Shown here: positions 45,718-54,672 of the stretch, piece after piece
Position numbering within the stretch: the first letter of the stretch is position 1
How the letters are laid out: every line of letters starts with the position of its first letter
From: Hyphomicrobiales bacterium
Lineage (GTDB): Bacteria > Pseudomonadota > Alphaproteobacteria > Rhizobiales > Beijerinckiaceae
Assembly: GCA_027483505.1 (NCBI GenBank)
Contig: JAIXUP010000018.1
Span: 62,001-126,000, forward strand
Length of the DNA stretch: 64,000 nucleotides
Direction of reading: 5' to 3'
Program-made: the position numbers and the translations under genes
The notes under the pieces: model-generated
Told to the model about the DNA's origin: nothing
Databases searched by the model: none
What the model saw: only the letters and a program-made list of their open reading frames with translations

Positions 45718-46913
45718 GATTGACCTCCCCAGTTCGGATCGTTGAGTATCTCGGCCGTATGCTGGCCGAGGCCGGGGCTGTGCCGCGGCGAAACCTGCCT
45801 CAGGCCATCGATCAAGATGGGCGAGGCCACGGTCGGGATGGTTCCGGCGCGCGCGGCAGCTGCCTCGAGGTCGCGCCTGACGCCGCGCGCCTTGACCTGC
45901 GGGTCGGCGAAGACCTCGTCCGTGGTGTTGATCGGCCCGGCCGGCACGCCGGAAGCTTCGAGCCGGGCCAGAATGTCGGCCTTGGCGAAGCGCATGGTCA
46001 GCGTTCCCAGATGCGGCACCAGCGCGGCGCGATTGGCGACGCGGTCCTTGTTGGCGAGATAATCGGGGTGCGTGGCAAGCTCAGGCGCGCCGAGCACATC
46101 GCAGAGCTTCCGCCACTGGCCGTCATTGCCGCTGGCGATGATGATGTGGCCGTCGGCGACCGGGAAGACCTCGTATGGGACGATGTTGGGGTGGGCGTTG
46201 CCCATGCGCCCCGGCGCCTTGCCAGAGACGAAGTAATTCATGGCCTGATTGGCCAGCACCGCGATCTGCGTGTCCATCAGCGCGAGATCGAGCGTCGCGC
46301 CCTCGCCGGTCTGGTCACGCCGGCGCAGCGCCGCGAGGATGCCGACGGAGGCATACATCCCGGTGAAGATGTCGGCGGTGGCATAGCCTGCCTTGGTGGG
46401 CTGGCCGTCCGGCTGCCCGGTGATCGACATCGGGCCGGCCATGCCCTGAATCAGGAAGTCGTAGCCGGCACGGTCGGCATAGGGGCCGGTCTGCCCGAAG
46501 CCGGTGATCGAGCAATAGATGAGGCGCGGAAAGGCGTCGCGCAACGCGGCAGCATCGAGCCCGTACTTCTCCAGCCCGCCGACCTTGAAGTTCTCGACCA
46601 CGACATCGGCATGCGCAGCCAGCTTCATCACCAGCGCCCGGCCTTCCGCGGTGCGGAAATCGGCGGTGATCGAGCGCTTGCCACGGTTGCAGGAGTGGAA
46701 GTAGGCCGCCGAGAGATTGCCGCCATCCGCCGCCTCGACGAAGGGCGGACCCCAGGAACGCGTGTCATCGCCCTCGGGGGCCTCGACCTTGACGACATCG
46801 GCGCCAAGATCGGCCATGAGTTGGCCGATCCAGGGCCCGGCCAGGATGCGGGCCAGCTCCAGAACCCTGACTCCGGCCAGCGGGGCGTTGCCGGAAGGAC
46901 GGCCTGCAGTCAT
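45714..46913 (-). CDS. Class III (CaiB/BaiF) CoA-transferase, probable glutarate CoA-transferase
   Basis: 399 residues. Family III features are GVRVLELARILAGPWIGQLM, ADLGADVVKVEAPEGDDTRS, YFHSCNRGKRSITADFRTAE, the catalytic Asp in RAGYDFLIQGMAGPMSITG and TADIFTGMYASVGILAAL. It moves CoA between a donor such as succinyl-CoA and a carboxylic acid. The presence of glutaryl-CoA dehydrogenase in the same operon points to glutarate as acceptor, as in gcdG-gcdH pairs of pseudomonads and mammalian SUGCT. That substrate is inferred from context. It overlaps its neighbours by four bases on both sides. Confidence 0.88.
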   Translation of the reverse strand: MTAGRPSGNAPLAGVRVLELARILAGPWIGQLMADLGADVVKVEAPEGDDTRSWGPPFVEAADGGNLSAAYFHSCNRGKRSITADFRTAEGRALVMKLAAHADVVVENFKVGGLEKYGLDAAALRDAFPRLIYCSITGFGQTGPYADRAGYDFLIQGMAGPMSITGQPDGQPTKAGYATADIFTGMYASVGILAALRRRDQTGEGATLDLALMDTQIAVLANQAMNYFVSGKAPGRMGNAHPNIVPYEVFPVADGHIIIASGNDGQWRKLCDVLGAPELATHPDYLANKDRVANRAALVPHLGTLTMRFAKADILARLEASGVPAGPINTTDEVFADPQVKARGVRRDLEAAAARAGTIPTVASPILIDGLRQVSPRHSPGLGQHTAEILNDPNWGGQS

Positions 46914-47728
46914 TCCTCGTCTCCATTGATGTCGGCGGCATCGATGCCGAGCGCCATTCCCAGTGCCATGAGCCCGACGATCTGCGCCATATAAATTTCA
47001 AGCGAGCGGCGGCCGCAGAAGCGCAGAGGGCGCACCAGAAACGCCGGCGGCTGGATCGTCGCCTCCCCGGTGCGAAAACGCAGCAGCAGCCCGCTGACCG
47101 CAATCACGCAGGCCGCTGCGATCCAGGTCTCGGCCACGCCGAATTCGTAGTCCGCGATCTGCATCACGAGGAAGGCCAGGGTCGCGAAGGCGCCGAGCGC
47201 CCGGCGCAGCAGCCAGTCGGGATCGCGCGGCCTGTCCGGCCCGGCCTCGCGTGCGCGCCGGTGCGCCAGGCCGACAAGCGCCAGCAGCATGCCTTCCGTG
47301 CCATATTCGAGCCATTGCCCGGCGAATGGCATCAGCGCGGCGAGCACCGCCGCAAACAGGGCGACGCGCCACCAGACGCCCATCACATACCGTTCGATCA
47401 GCGGCAGCGACAGCCTGATCAGGGCGAAATTGATCAGGATGTTGATCTCCGGATGCCCCTCGTCCGCCAGTCGCCAGCCATCGAGCGCCGTCAGCAGCAG
47501 ACCCGCCGCCCACCAGTGCCACGGCACCGCGCGGGTGCGGGCAAAGCCGATCAGGAAGAAGAAGACCGGCAGGGCCGCCCGGCCGATGGCGGTCAGCCAG
47601 GGCTGGTCCGGCCAGATGAAGAAACCGAGATGATCGACCAGAATCAGCAGCAGGGCCGCTGTCTTCCACAGATCGATCGAGGTGACGGCCGGGGCGCGCC
47701 CCAACGCAGGCGGCGCGGCCGCGCTCAC
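46910..47728 (-). CDS. TraX-like multi-pass membrane protein
   Basis: 272 residues with about eight hydrophobic segments. SIDLWKTAALLLILVDHLGF, AIGRAALPVFFFLIGFARTR and a repeated INFALIRLSLPLIERY layout resemble the TraX family. TraX of the F plasmid acetylates pilin, but chromosomal relatives have no known role. GTG start overlapping the dapB-like stop (GTGA). Its place inside a catabolic operon is unusual. Confidence 0.7.
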   Translation of the reverse strand: MSAAAPPALGRAPAVTSIDLWKTAALLLILVDHLGFFIWPDQPWLTAIGRAALPVFFFLIGFARTRAVPWHWWAAGLLLTALDGWRLADEGHPEINILINFALIRLSLPLIERYVMGVWWRVALFAAVLAALMPFAGQWLEYGTEGMLLALVGLAHRRAREAGPDRPRDPDWLLRRALGAFATLAFLVMQIADYEFGVAETWIAAACVIAVSGLLLRFRTGEATIQPPAFLVRPLRFCGRRSLEIYMAQIVGLMALGMALGIDAADINGDEE

Positions 47729-48540
47729 GTCAACACATGGTCCAGCCCGCGCCTCACGCCGACAAAGCCGGAGACCTTGCGGGCGGCGAGCAGCGTGCCG
47801 GCGACATAGGGCGCGGCTGAGGAGCCCGCATCGTGGCGGATCACCAGCCGCTCGTCCGGCGCACCGAAGATCGCCTCGCAGGAGAGCACGAAGGACGGCA
47901 TCCGCACGGAATGCACCTGCACGGGAATCGGCCCGCCGAGGGCTGCGCCGCGTGTTTCGCGGGCGCCGCCCAGCTCGCCGACCGGCTTGGCGGTCCCCGG
48001 ACGGCGCACCTTGGCCAATAGTTCGCCCAGCTCGCGGCCCGTGCCCGAAGGCGTGTCGGGCTTCTTGGCCGAGGCATAGTCGATGACCTCGACATCGGGC
48101 ACATATTTCGCCGCCTCAAGCGCGAAACGGCGCAGCAGCGTGGCGGTTATGGAGAAGTTTCCGGCTGCGAGAACGCCTTTTCCGGCGCTTTCTGCCGCAA
48201 TGTTGATCTTGTCATAATCGGCTTCGGTCAGCCCTGAGGTGCCGACCACGACATGGCGGCCATGGGCCAGTGCGGCCAGGGCATGGTGCTTGACGATGTC
48301 TGGCTTGGTATAGTCGATCAGCACATCGGAGGGTGCCGCCAGGGCTTCGGCGATCGTGGCCTGCACAATCACGCCGACAGGGCCTGTTCCGGCGACCTCG
48401 CCGGCATCCCTGCCCGCAGCGCTGCGCGAGACCGCGGCGACCAGCCTGAGATCGGGCTGGGCCTGGATGGCGGCGACCAGCGCCTTGCCAACCCAGCCGG
48501 AGACGCCGGCGAGAACGATGCGGATCGGGGCGGTTGTCAT
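47725..48540 (-). CDS. DapB-like (dihydrodipicolinate reductase family) protein with altered active site
   Basis: 271 residues with both DapB domains. The nucleotide site is IVLAGVSGWVGKALVAAI, followed by VLIDYTKPDIVKHHALAALA, VVVGTSGLTEADYDKI and AAGNFSITATLL. The C-terminal domain is VEVIDYASAKKPDTPSGTGR with FGAPDERLVIRHDAGSS. The E. coli DapB catalytic pair His159-His160 is replaced by Ala156-Ser157, while the substrate-binding Lys (K160 here) and PSGT stay. It is therefore probably not the lysine-biosynthesis enzyme, and a true dapB should exist elsewhere. It lies in an overlapping operon with glutaryl-CoA dehydrogenase. It may reduce another cyclic imine or related compound, but this is a guess. 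Confidence 0.82.
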   Translation of the reverse strand: MTTAPIRIVLAGVSGWVGKALVAAIQAQPDLRLVAAVSRSAAGRDAGEVAGTGPVGVIVQATIAEALAAPSDVLIDYTKPDIVKHHALAALAHGRHVVVGTSGLTEADYDKINIAAESAGKGVLAAGNFSITATLLRRFALEAAKYVPDVEVIDYASAKKPDTPSGTGRELGELLAKVRRPGTAKPVGELGGARETRGAALGGPIPVQVHSVRMPSFVLSCEAIFGAPDERLVIRHDAGSSAAPYVAGTLLAARKVSGFVGVRRGLDHVLT

Positions 48541-48944
48541 CGTGTGAACCTCTCACGGACCAGGTGCAGAAGCGGGAGCAGGGCAAAGGCGACCTGCGGC
48601 ATCAGTTCAAGCATGCCTTGGCCTCTCGCGTAAATCGCCAGTTGCATGGCGAGCGTGCGGCCGAAGCCGGACACCGCCACTGCCATCTCTCCGGCCATGG
48701 CCAGCGCAAACCCCGTAACGCCCATCACCAGCCGATGGGCCGCCAGCGCCGGAACATGGTGGCCGCGGATCAGCCACCAGGCGACAAACCAGGCCACCAG
48801 CAGGATGAAGGGGCCCTCGACCAGAACCACGGCCTCGCGCCCGAAGAGCGGGCCGAGCCAGAGCTCGCGCATCGCGCCGAGCGCAAAACCAAGCGCAAAG
48901 ATGGTGGAGCCGTAAACCAGCCCTGCGTTCAGCGCCTGTCGCAT
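48537..48944 (-). CDS. Integral membrane protein, unknown function
   Basis: 135 residues with four hydrophobic segments: YGSTIFALGFALGAMRELWL, VEGPFILLVAWFVAWWLIR, HRLVMGVTGFALAMAGEMAV and LMPQVAFALLPLLHLV. A GTG at 48947 is an alternative start overlapping the GNAT stop by four bases. The ATG at 48944 overlaps by one. It also overlaps the dapB-like start by four bases. I do not recognise the family with confidence. Confidence 0.75.
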   Translation of the reverse strand: MRQALNAGLVYGSTIFALGFALGAMRELWLGPLFGREAVVLVEGPFILLVAWFVAWWLIRGHHVPALAAHRLVMGVTGFALAMAGEMAVAVSGFGRTLAMQLAIYARGQGMLELMPQVAFALLPLLHLVRERFTR

Positions 48945-49456
48945 CACAGCTCCAGGCGCATGTAGCGGATGATTTTCCCCGCCTGCAATTCGCGTCGTCC
49001 GATCTCGATAAAGCCCAGGCCGGCATGAAGCGCGTCGGAGGCAGGGTTGGGCGGCCGGGCATTGATTTCGCAGCCGATCAGGGGCCGGCCTTCGGCACGC
49101 GCCCGGCCCATCAGGTCGGCATAGAGGAGCCGCGCCAGTCCGCGCCCGCGCGCGGCGGCAGCCACAACGACGCGGTCAACGTAGTAGAAGCGCTCGTGGC
49201 GCGCGCGGAACCAGGCCAGATTGTCGTTGCCATGAACCGAGGCATCATTGAAGGCAATCATGAAGGCGTCGGGCGTTTGCCCCACCGCAACGGCATAGCC
49301 CGCCGCTGCGACGAGCCGATCGTAGCTGGCAAGGTCGAGCACCGAGGTCTCGACCTTGCAGGTCTCGTTGAGGGCCAGCACCGCGTCCGCGGCGCAGGCG
49401 CGAAGATCGACAAGCGACGGCGCCAGCTTCGCGTCGCCACCGGTCGCCGATGGCAT
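48944..49456 (-). CDS. GNAT family N-acetyltransferase
   Basis: 170 residues. The acetyl-CoA site is RFYYVDRVVVAAAARGRGLA followed by RLLYADLMGRARAEGRPLIG. Motif B is PPNPASDALHAGLGFIEIGR. The N-terminal part LVDLRACAADAVLALNETCK (around residues 15-35) is less conserved. It transfers an acetyl or other acyl group to an amine; the substrate is unknown. Its ATG shares one base with the glutaryl-CoA dehydrogenase stop (TGATG), and its stop overlaps the next gene. Confidence 0.88.
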   Translation of the reverse strand: MPSATGGDAKLAPSLVDLRACAADAVLALNETCKVETSVLDLASYDRLVAAAGYAVAVGQTPDAFMIAFNDASVHGNDNLAWFRARHERFYYVDRVVVAAAARGRGLARLLYADLMGRARAEGRPLIGCEINARPPNPASDALHAGLGFIEIGRRELQAGKIIRYMRLEL

Positions 49457-50670
49457 CAGAAAAACGCCTGAAGCCCGGTGATGGCACGGCCAAGGATCAG
49501 CGCGTGCACGTCGTGGGTCCCCTCGTAGGTGTTAACCGTCTCGAGGTTCGCCGCGTGGCGCATCACATGATACTCGATCTGGATGCCGTTGCCGCCGTGC
49601 ATGTCGCGCGCCATTCGGGCGATGTCGAGCGCCTTGCCGCAATTGTTGCGCTTGACGATGGAGATGACCTCGGGCGCGAGCTTGCCCTCGTCGAACATGC
49701 GCCCGACGCGCAAGCTCCCCTGCAGGCCGAGCGCGATCTCGGTGGTCATGTCGGCCAGCTTCTTCTGGTAAAGCTGGGTCTGCGCCAGCGGCTTGCCGAA
49801 CTGGTGGCGGTCAAGGCCATATTGCCGCGCCTGCGCCATGCAGGCTTCGGCCGCACCCATCACGCCCCAGGAAATGCCATAGCGGGCGCGATTGAGACAG
49901 CCGAACGGACCCTTGAGGCCCGAGACATTCGGCAGAAGCTGGCTTTCCGGCACGAACACGTTGTCCATGACGATCTCGCCTGTGGTCGAGGCGCGCAAGG
50001 ACAGCTTGCCCCCGATCTTCGGCGCGGACAGGCCTTTCATGCCCTTCTCAAGGATAAAGCCCCGGATCTCATCGCCATGCGCGGACGACTTGGCCCAGAC
50101 CACGAAGACATCGGCGAAGGGTGAATTCGAGATCCACATCTTCGAGCCGTTCAGCACGTAGCCGCCGTCAGTCTTGACGGCGCGGGTCTTCATGCCGCCC
50201 GGATCGGAGCCAGCATCGGGCTCTGTCAGGCCGAAGCAGCCGATGAACTCGCCGCTCGCCAGCTTGGGCAGATACTTCTTGCGCTGGGTTTCATCGCCAT
50301 AGGCATAGATCGGATACATTACCAGCGAGGACTGCACGCTCATCATCGAGCGGTAGCCCGAATCGACGCGCTCGACCTCGCGGGCGACGAGCCCATAGGC
50401 GACATAGGACGCGCCGACGCCGCCATATTCCTCGGGAACGGTGACGCCCAGCAGGCCCTGTGCGCCCATCAGGCGGAAGAGTTCCGGCGCCGCCGTCTCG
50501 TTCATGTAGGCTTCGGCGACGCGCGGCATCAGGACATCCTGAGAAAAGGCGCGCGCCGCATCGCGGATCATGCGCTCTTCCTCGGAGAGTTGGTCCTCGA
50601 GCAGGAACGGGTCTTCCCAGTTGTAGACGGCCCTGGCCGCCTTGGCCTTGGTCTGTGGAACAGCGCTCAT
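49456..50670 (-). CDS. gcdH: Glutaryl-CoA dehydrogenase
   Basis: 404 residues. The GcdH-type N-terminus [20 protein letters not shown] is followed by [39 protein letters not shown] and the FAD/substrate motif [39 protein letters not shown] follows, then the catalytic Glu in [19 protein letters not shown]. It oxidatively decarboxylates glutaryl-CoA to crotonyl-CoA and CO2, feeding electrons to ETF. It marks the operon as a route for lysine, tryptophan or glutarate breakdown. It lies 36 bases after the nitronate-monooxygenase-like gene and overlaps the GNAT gene. Confidence 0.95.
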   Translation of the reverse strand: MSAVPQTKAKAARAVYNWEDPFLLEDQLSEEERMIRDAARAFSQDVLMPRVAEAYMNETAAPELFRLMGAQGLLGVTVPEEYGGVGASYVAYGLVAREVERVDSGYRSMMSVQSSLVMYPIYAYGDETQRKKYLPKLASGEFIGCFGLTEPDAGSDPGGMKTRAVKTDGGYVLNGSKMWISNSPFADVFVVWAKSSAHGDEIRGFILEKGMKGLSAPKIGGKLSLRASTTGEIVMDNVFVPESQLLPNVSGLKGPFGCLNRARYGISWGVMGAAEACMAQARQYGLDRHQFGKPLAQTQLYQKKLADMTTEIALGLQGSLRVGRMFDEGKLAPEVISIVKRNNCGKALDIARMARDMHGGNGIQIEYHVMRHAANLETVNTYEGTHDVHALILGRAITGLQAFF

Positions 50671-50706
50671 GATCTGGCCTCTCGATGCAGATTTGTGCTT
50701 TCGTCT

Positions 50707-51684
50707 TTAGCCCGCAATGCGCAGGCTTCCAAGCCGGGCGATGACCGCTTCGGCCTCCGCCACGGTGCGCTCGATGATCGCAGCGGCGGGAATGACGTCA
50801 TGGATCAGGCCGGTGGCTTCGCCGACCCAGACGCCGACCGCATCGGGATCGCCGGCGGCCACCCTGGCCTGGTAGTCCGCGCGCAGGCTCTCCGCCATGG
50901 CGCGGTGTTCGTCGGGACGGTGTTCCCAGTCCTGCACGAAACGGTTGTTCAGGACGCGGGCGGTGAACGCGGGCGGCCAGTCGTAGCCGCGGGCGATGTC
51001 GGTGGCGCGCTGGCGGACGGTGCCATCACCATTGGTCGACAGGGCCGCCTTCTGGTGGTTCGGGTGGGTGAGCGCCTCGCTTGCGGCCCAGAAGCGCGAT
51101 CCCATCAGCACGCCATCGGCTCCCAGCGCCAGCGCAGCGGCCAGCCCGCGCCCGTCCGCGATGCCGCCCGCCGCGACCAGCAGCGTGTCCGGCGCGAACC
51201 TTGCGAGACAATCGGCGACCTCGGGCACCAGCGTCAGGACCGCGCGATCGGCCCCGTGCCCACCGGCTTCCGTGCCCTGTGCGACGATCAGATCGGCGCC
51301 GGCCTCGATCGCGTCGCGGGCATGGGCGAGGGTCTGTATCTGGCAGATCAGGGCGCTGCCCGCAGCCCTGATCTCGTGCGCATGCGGGCGCGGATCGCCG
51401 AATGACAGCATGATCGCTGCGGGGGCGTGGGACAGGGCCTGCGTGAGCAGGGAGGGGTTCTTCGCCAGCGACCAGGTGATGAAGCCGCAGCCGATCCGGG
51501 CGTTGCCGGCGGCGGCGAACTCCCGCCCGAGCCACTCCGCATCGCCGTAGCCGCCGCCGATCAGGCCAAGGCCGCCCGCATGAGTGACTGCGGCCGCCAG
51601 CGCGCCACCCGCCGCAAAGGCCATCGGCGCCGAGAGGATCGGGTGGCGGATGCCGAGCCGGGCGGTGAGGCGCGTGGTCAGCAT
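50707..51684 (-). CDS. Nitronate monooxygenase / 2-nitropropane dioxygenase-like FMN protein
   Basis: 325-residue TIM barrel. RLGIRHPILSAPMAFAAGGA, HAGGLGLIGGGYGDAEWL, FMN-site IVAQGTEAGGHGADR, LLVAAGGIADGRGLAAALAL and GADGVLMGSRFWAASEAL are classical for the NMO/FabK-like family. The AQGTEAGGH motif, with the conserved His, supports the oxidase branch. The true substrate is unknown. ATG 51684 chosen over an upstream start at 51711. It sits between the ALDH7 gene (84-base gap) and gcdH (36-base gap), so it probably shares their transcript. Confidence 0.88.
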   Translation of the reverse strand: MLTTRLTARLGIRHPILSAPMAFAAGGALAAAVTHAGGLGLIGGGYGDAEWLGREFAAAGNARIGCGFITWSLAKNPSLLTQALSHAPAAIMLSFGDPRPHAHEIRAAGSALICQIQTLAHARDAIEAGADLIVAQGTEAGGHGADRAVLTLVPEVADCLARFAPDTLLVAAGGIADGRGLAAALALGADGVLMGSRFWAASEALTHPNHQKAALSTNGDGTVRQRATDIARGYDWPPAFTARVLNNRFVQDWEHRPDEHRAMAESLRADYQARVAAGDPDAVGVWVGEATGLIHDVIPAAAIIERTVAEAEAVIARLGSLRIAG

Positions 51685-51768
51685 CGGCAACCACTCGAGG
51701 CCACACAACAAGTCCTCATCACGTCAGCTGACCTCATGATGATCAGAGGTGGCCGGCGGAAGGCTGCC

Positions 51769-53295
51769 TCAGCCCTCCACATCGAAGACCACGCCCTGCG
51801 CCAGCGGCAGCGTTGCGCCGTAGTTCACGGTGTTGGTGGCGCGGCGCATGTAGGCTTTCCACGAGTCCGATCCCGCCTCGCGCCCGCCGCCGGTTTCCTT
51901 CTCGCCGCCGAACGCCCCGCCGATTTCGGCTCCGGACGGGCCGATGTTGACATTGGCGATGCCGCAATCGGAGCCTGCAGCCGAGAGGAAGGTCTCCGCT
52001 TCGCGCATGTCGAGCGTGAAGATCGACGACGACAGGCCTGCGCCGACCGCGTTCTGCAGGGCGATGGCTTCGGGCAAGGTCTTGTAGCGCGTCACATAGA
52101 GGATCGGCGCGAAGGTCTCGTGAAGCATGGGCCCGGCCTGCATCGGCATCTCGACCAGTGCGGGCGCGGCATAGCAGGCCGCGTCGCCGGCAATCCCCGC
52201 CACCCGTTGGCCGCCATGGATGATGCCGCCATGGGCGCGCGCGTCGCCCAGCGCGCGCTCCATGCCGTCAAGGGCGGCGGCGTCGATCAGCGGGCCGACC
52301 AGCACGCCGGCCTGACGCGGATCGCCGATCCTGACCGAGCCATAGACCCTGGCAAGACGGGGCACGAGTTTGTCGTAAATCGAGTCGTGCACGAACAGGC
52401 GGCGCAGGGTGGTGCAGCGCTGGCCTGCGGTTCCCATGGCGGCGAAGGCGATGCCGCGCAGGGCGAGATCAAGATCCGCCGAGGGCGCCACAATCGCCGC
52501 GTTGTTGCCGCCAAGCTCCAGGATGGCGCGGGCGAAGCGCCTGGCGAGACGCGGGCCGACCTCGCGCCCCATGCGGGTCGAACCGGTGGCGGAGACGACC
52601 GCCACGCGCGGATCGTCGACCATGATCTCTCCAATCGCCCTGTCGCCCATCAGCAAAGCACACAGGCCGCGCGGTGCATCGGGACCGAAGCGCTTCAGCG
52701 CCCGTTCAACGATGGCCTGCGTGGCCAGCGCGGTCAGCGGCGTCTTCTCGGACGGCTTCCAGACCACCGGATTGCCGCAGACCAGCGCCAGCGCCGCGTT
52801 CCACGACCAGACCGCGACGGGGAAATTGAAGGCGGATATGACGCCGCAGACGCCAAGCGGATGCCAGGTCTCCATCATCCGGTGCGAGGGCCGCTCGGTG
52901 GCGATGGTCAGGCCATAGAGCTGGCGCGAGAGGCCGACGGCAAAATCGCAGATGTCGATCATCTCCTGCACCTCGCCGAGGCCTTCGGAGGTGATCTTGC
53001 CGGCTTCCAGCGTCACCAGAAGGCCCAGATCATCCTTGGCGGCACGCAGCTCCTCGCCGAGCAGCCGCACCAGTTCGCCGCGGCGCGGGGCGGGCACCAG
53101 CCGCCACGCCAGGAAGGCCTCATGCGCGGCGGCGATGATGGCGCCGGCCTCTGCAGCTGAGTTGGCCCGCACGGTTGCAACCGTTTCGCCCGTGATCGGC
53201 GAGCGGGCCGCAAGGCCCGAGGACGCAAAGGCCCTGTCCGGCACGCCGAGCTTTTTCAGAAGCGCAAGAGCAGAGTCGCGAACGGGGGTGGCCAT
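51769..53295 (-). CDS. amaB: ALDH7/antiquitin-type aldehyde dehydrogenase, probable L-piperideine-6-carboxylate (aminoadipate semialdehyde) dehydrogenase
   Basis: 508 residues. The catalytic Cys is in GTAGQRCTTLRRLFVHDS, the general base Glu in ILELGGNNAAIVAPSADLD, and [19 protein letters not shown] lines the tunnel. The C-terminal GGREAGSDSWKAYMRRATNT is the diagnostic ALDH7 segment that recognises aminoadipate semialdehyde. It converts the semialdehyde (in equilibrium with piperideine-6-carboxylate) to L-2-aminoadipate with NAD. The start at ATG 53295 follows the family N-terminus. It heads the minus-strand catabolic operon and is divergent from the DAO-type oxidase across 152 bases. Confidence 0.9.
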   Translation of the reverse strand: MATPVRDSALALLKKLGVPDRAFASSGLAARSPITGETVATVRANSAAEAGAIIAAAHEAFLAWRLVPAPRRGELVRLLGEELRAAKDDLGLLVTLEAGKITSEGLGEVQEMIDICDFAVGLSRQLYGLTIATERPSHRMMETWHPLGVCGVISAFNFPVAVWSWNAALALVCGNPVVWKPSEKTPLTALATQAIVERALKRFGPDAPRGLCALLMGDRAIGEIMVDDPRVAVVSATGSTRMGREVGPRLARRFARAILELGGNNAAIVAPSADLDLALRGIAFAAMGTAGQRCTTLRRLFVHDSIYDKLVPRLARVYGSVRIGDPRQAGVLVGPLIDAAALDGMERALGDARAHGGIIHGGQRVAGIAGDAACYAAPALVEMPMQAGPMLHETFAPILYVTRYKTLPEAIALQNAVGAGLSSSIFTLDMREAETFLSAAGSDCGIANVNIGPSGAEIGGAFGGEKETGGGREAGSDSWKAYMRRATNTVNYGATLPLAQGVVFDVEG

Positions 53296-53447
53296 GGCCT
53301 CTCGTCTCCATTGATCGTGCTGCGCTACATGGGCCGGGATGCGCCAACAGGCAATCGGGAAATCCGTGGCCCGGCATGCACACTGTTCATTGCAGCAAGC
53401 GGGCCGGCGACTTGCGCCAGGCCCGGGCAAGATTGCATGGTCAGGTC

Positions 53448-54662
53448 ATGAGCGACGTGTCGGCAGATGTGGTGATCGTGGGTGGAGCGGCCATCGGCTC
53501 CTCGGTGGCCTATCATCTGATGGCCGATGCCGGCTTCAAGGGCCGTGTCGTCGTGATCGAGAAGGACCCGACCTACCGGCTGTCGGCCTCCGCCCTGTCA
53601 GCCGCCTCGATCCGGCAGCAATTCTCCAGCGCGGTCAACATCAGGATCTCGCTGCATGGCATCGCCTTCCTCAGGGCGATCGCCACGCATCTGGCCGTTG
53701 ACGGCGACGCGCCCGACATCGGCCTGAAGGAGGGCGGCTATCTCTATCTCGCCAGCGCGGCAGGGGCCGGGACGCTGCATGGCGTGAACGCGCTGCAACG
53801 GGCGGAAGGTGCCGACATTGCGCTTCTGGACAAGGCGGCGCTGGCGGCGAGATTCCCGTGGCTCCAGCTCGATGATGTGGTGTGCGGCAATCTCGGCGTC
53901 TCGGGCGAAGGCTGGTTCGACGGATGGGGCCTGCTGCAGGCCTTCCGCAAGAAGGCGCGGTCGCTGGGAGCCACCTACATCACCGGCGAAGTGGCGTCGT
54001 ACGAGATGGCCCACAACCGCATTCAGGCCGTGCTGCTCGGCGATGGCACGCGCATTCCGTGCGGCTTTGCGGTCAACGCCGCCGGCTCGCACGGCGCGCG
54101 TCTGGCGGCGACCGCCGGGGTGATCATCCCGGTCATGCCGAAGAAGCGCTACGTCTTCACCTTCACCTGCAAGGGCGAGGTGCCGAACTGTCCGCTGCTG
54201 ATCGACACCAGCGGGGCCTATTGCCGCCCCGAGGGCCATCGCACGGCGGAGGGCCAGATGTTCATCTGCGGCGCGTCGCCGCCGGCGAGCGATGATCCCG
54301 ATTGGGACGAGAGCCATCCCGGCGTCGCCGATGTCGACTGGTCCTTCTTTGAGGACACCGTCTGGCCGGCGCTGGCGGCACGCGTGCCCGCCTTCGAGGC
54401 GATCAAGACGGGCGCTGCCTGGGCCGGGCCCTACGACATGAACATGCTCGATGCGAACGCCATCATCGGGCCTGCCTTCGCTGTGCCCAACCTCATGCTG
54501 GCCAACGGCTTTTCGGGCCACGGGCTGCAGCAGTCACCGGCGGTCGGGCGCGGGCTCGCCGAAGTGATCGCCCATGGCCGCTATACGTCACTTGACCTCA
54601 CCGACCTCGGCCATGAGCGCATCGTGCTGGGCCGACCCCTCCTTGAAGCCAACGTCATCTGA
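53448..54662 (+). CDS. DAO-family FAD-dependent oxidoreductase, possibly pipecolate/imino-acid oxidase
   Basis: 404 residues. It begins with the dinucleotide motif ADVVIVGGAAIGSSVAYHLM and the acidic end of the second strand VVVIEKDPTYRLSA. The DAO fold continues through FAVNAAGSHGARLAATAG, and the FAD tail is LANGFSGHGLQQSPAVGRGL. Relatives oxidise amino or imino acids such as sarcosine, pipecolate or proline, using FAD. The divergent ALDH7 gene makes pipecolate (giving piperideine-6-carboxylate) an attractive substrate, as in the amaA-amaB pair of Pseudomonas; that is inference. ATG 53448 chosen. The dinB-like gene follows 10 bases later. Confidence 0.82.
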   Translation: MSDVSADVVIVGGAAIGSSVAYHLMADAGFKGRVVVIEKDPTYRLSASALSAASIRQQFSSAVNIRISLHGIAFLRAIATHLAVDGDAPDIGLKEGGYLYLASAAGAGTLHGVNALQRAEGADIALLDKAALAARFPWLQLDDVVCGNLGVSGEGWFDGWGLLQAFRKKARSLGATYITGEVASYEMAHNRIQAVLLGDGTRIPCGFAVNAAGSHGARLAATAGVIIPVMPKKRYVFTFTCKGEVPNCPLLIDTSGAYCRPEGHRTAEGQMFICGASPPASDDPDWDESHPGVADVDWSFFEDTVWPALAARVPAFEAIKTGAAWAGPYDMNMLDANAIIGPAFAVPNLMLANGFSGHGLQQSPAVGRGLAEVIAHGRYTSLDLTDLGHERIVLGRPLLEANVI

Positions 54663-54672
54663 AAGAGCAAGG

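Noticed and set aside
47725-48540. Calling this gene the biosynthetic dapB
   Set aside because: The catalytic His pair is absent and the operon is catabolic, so I left the symbol empty.
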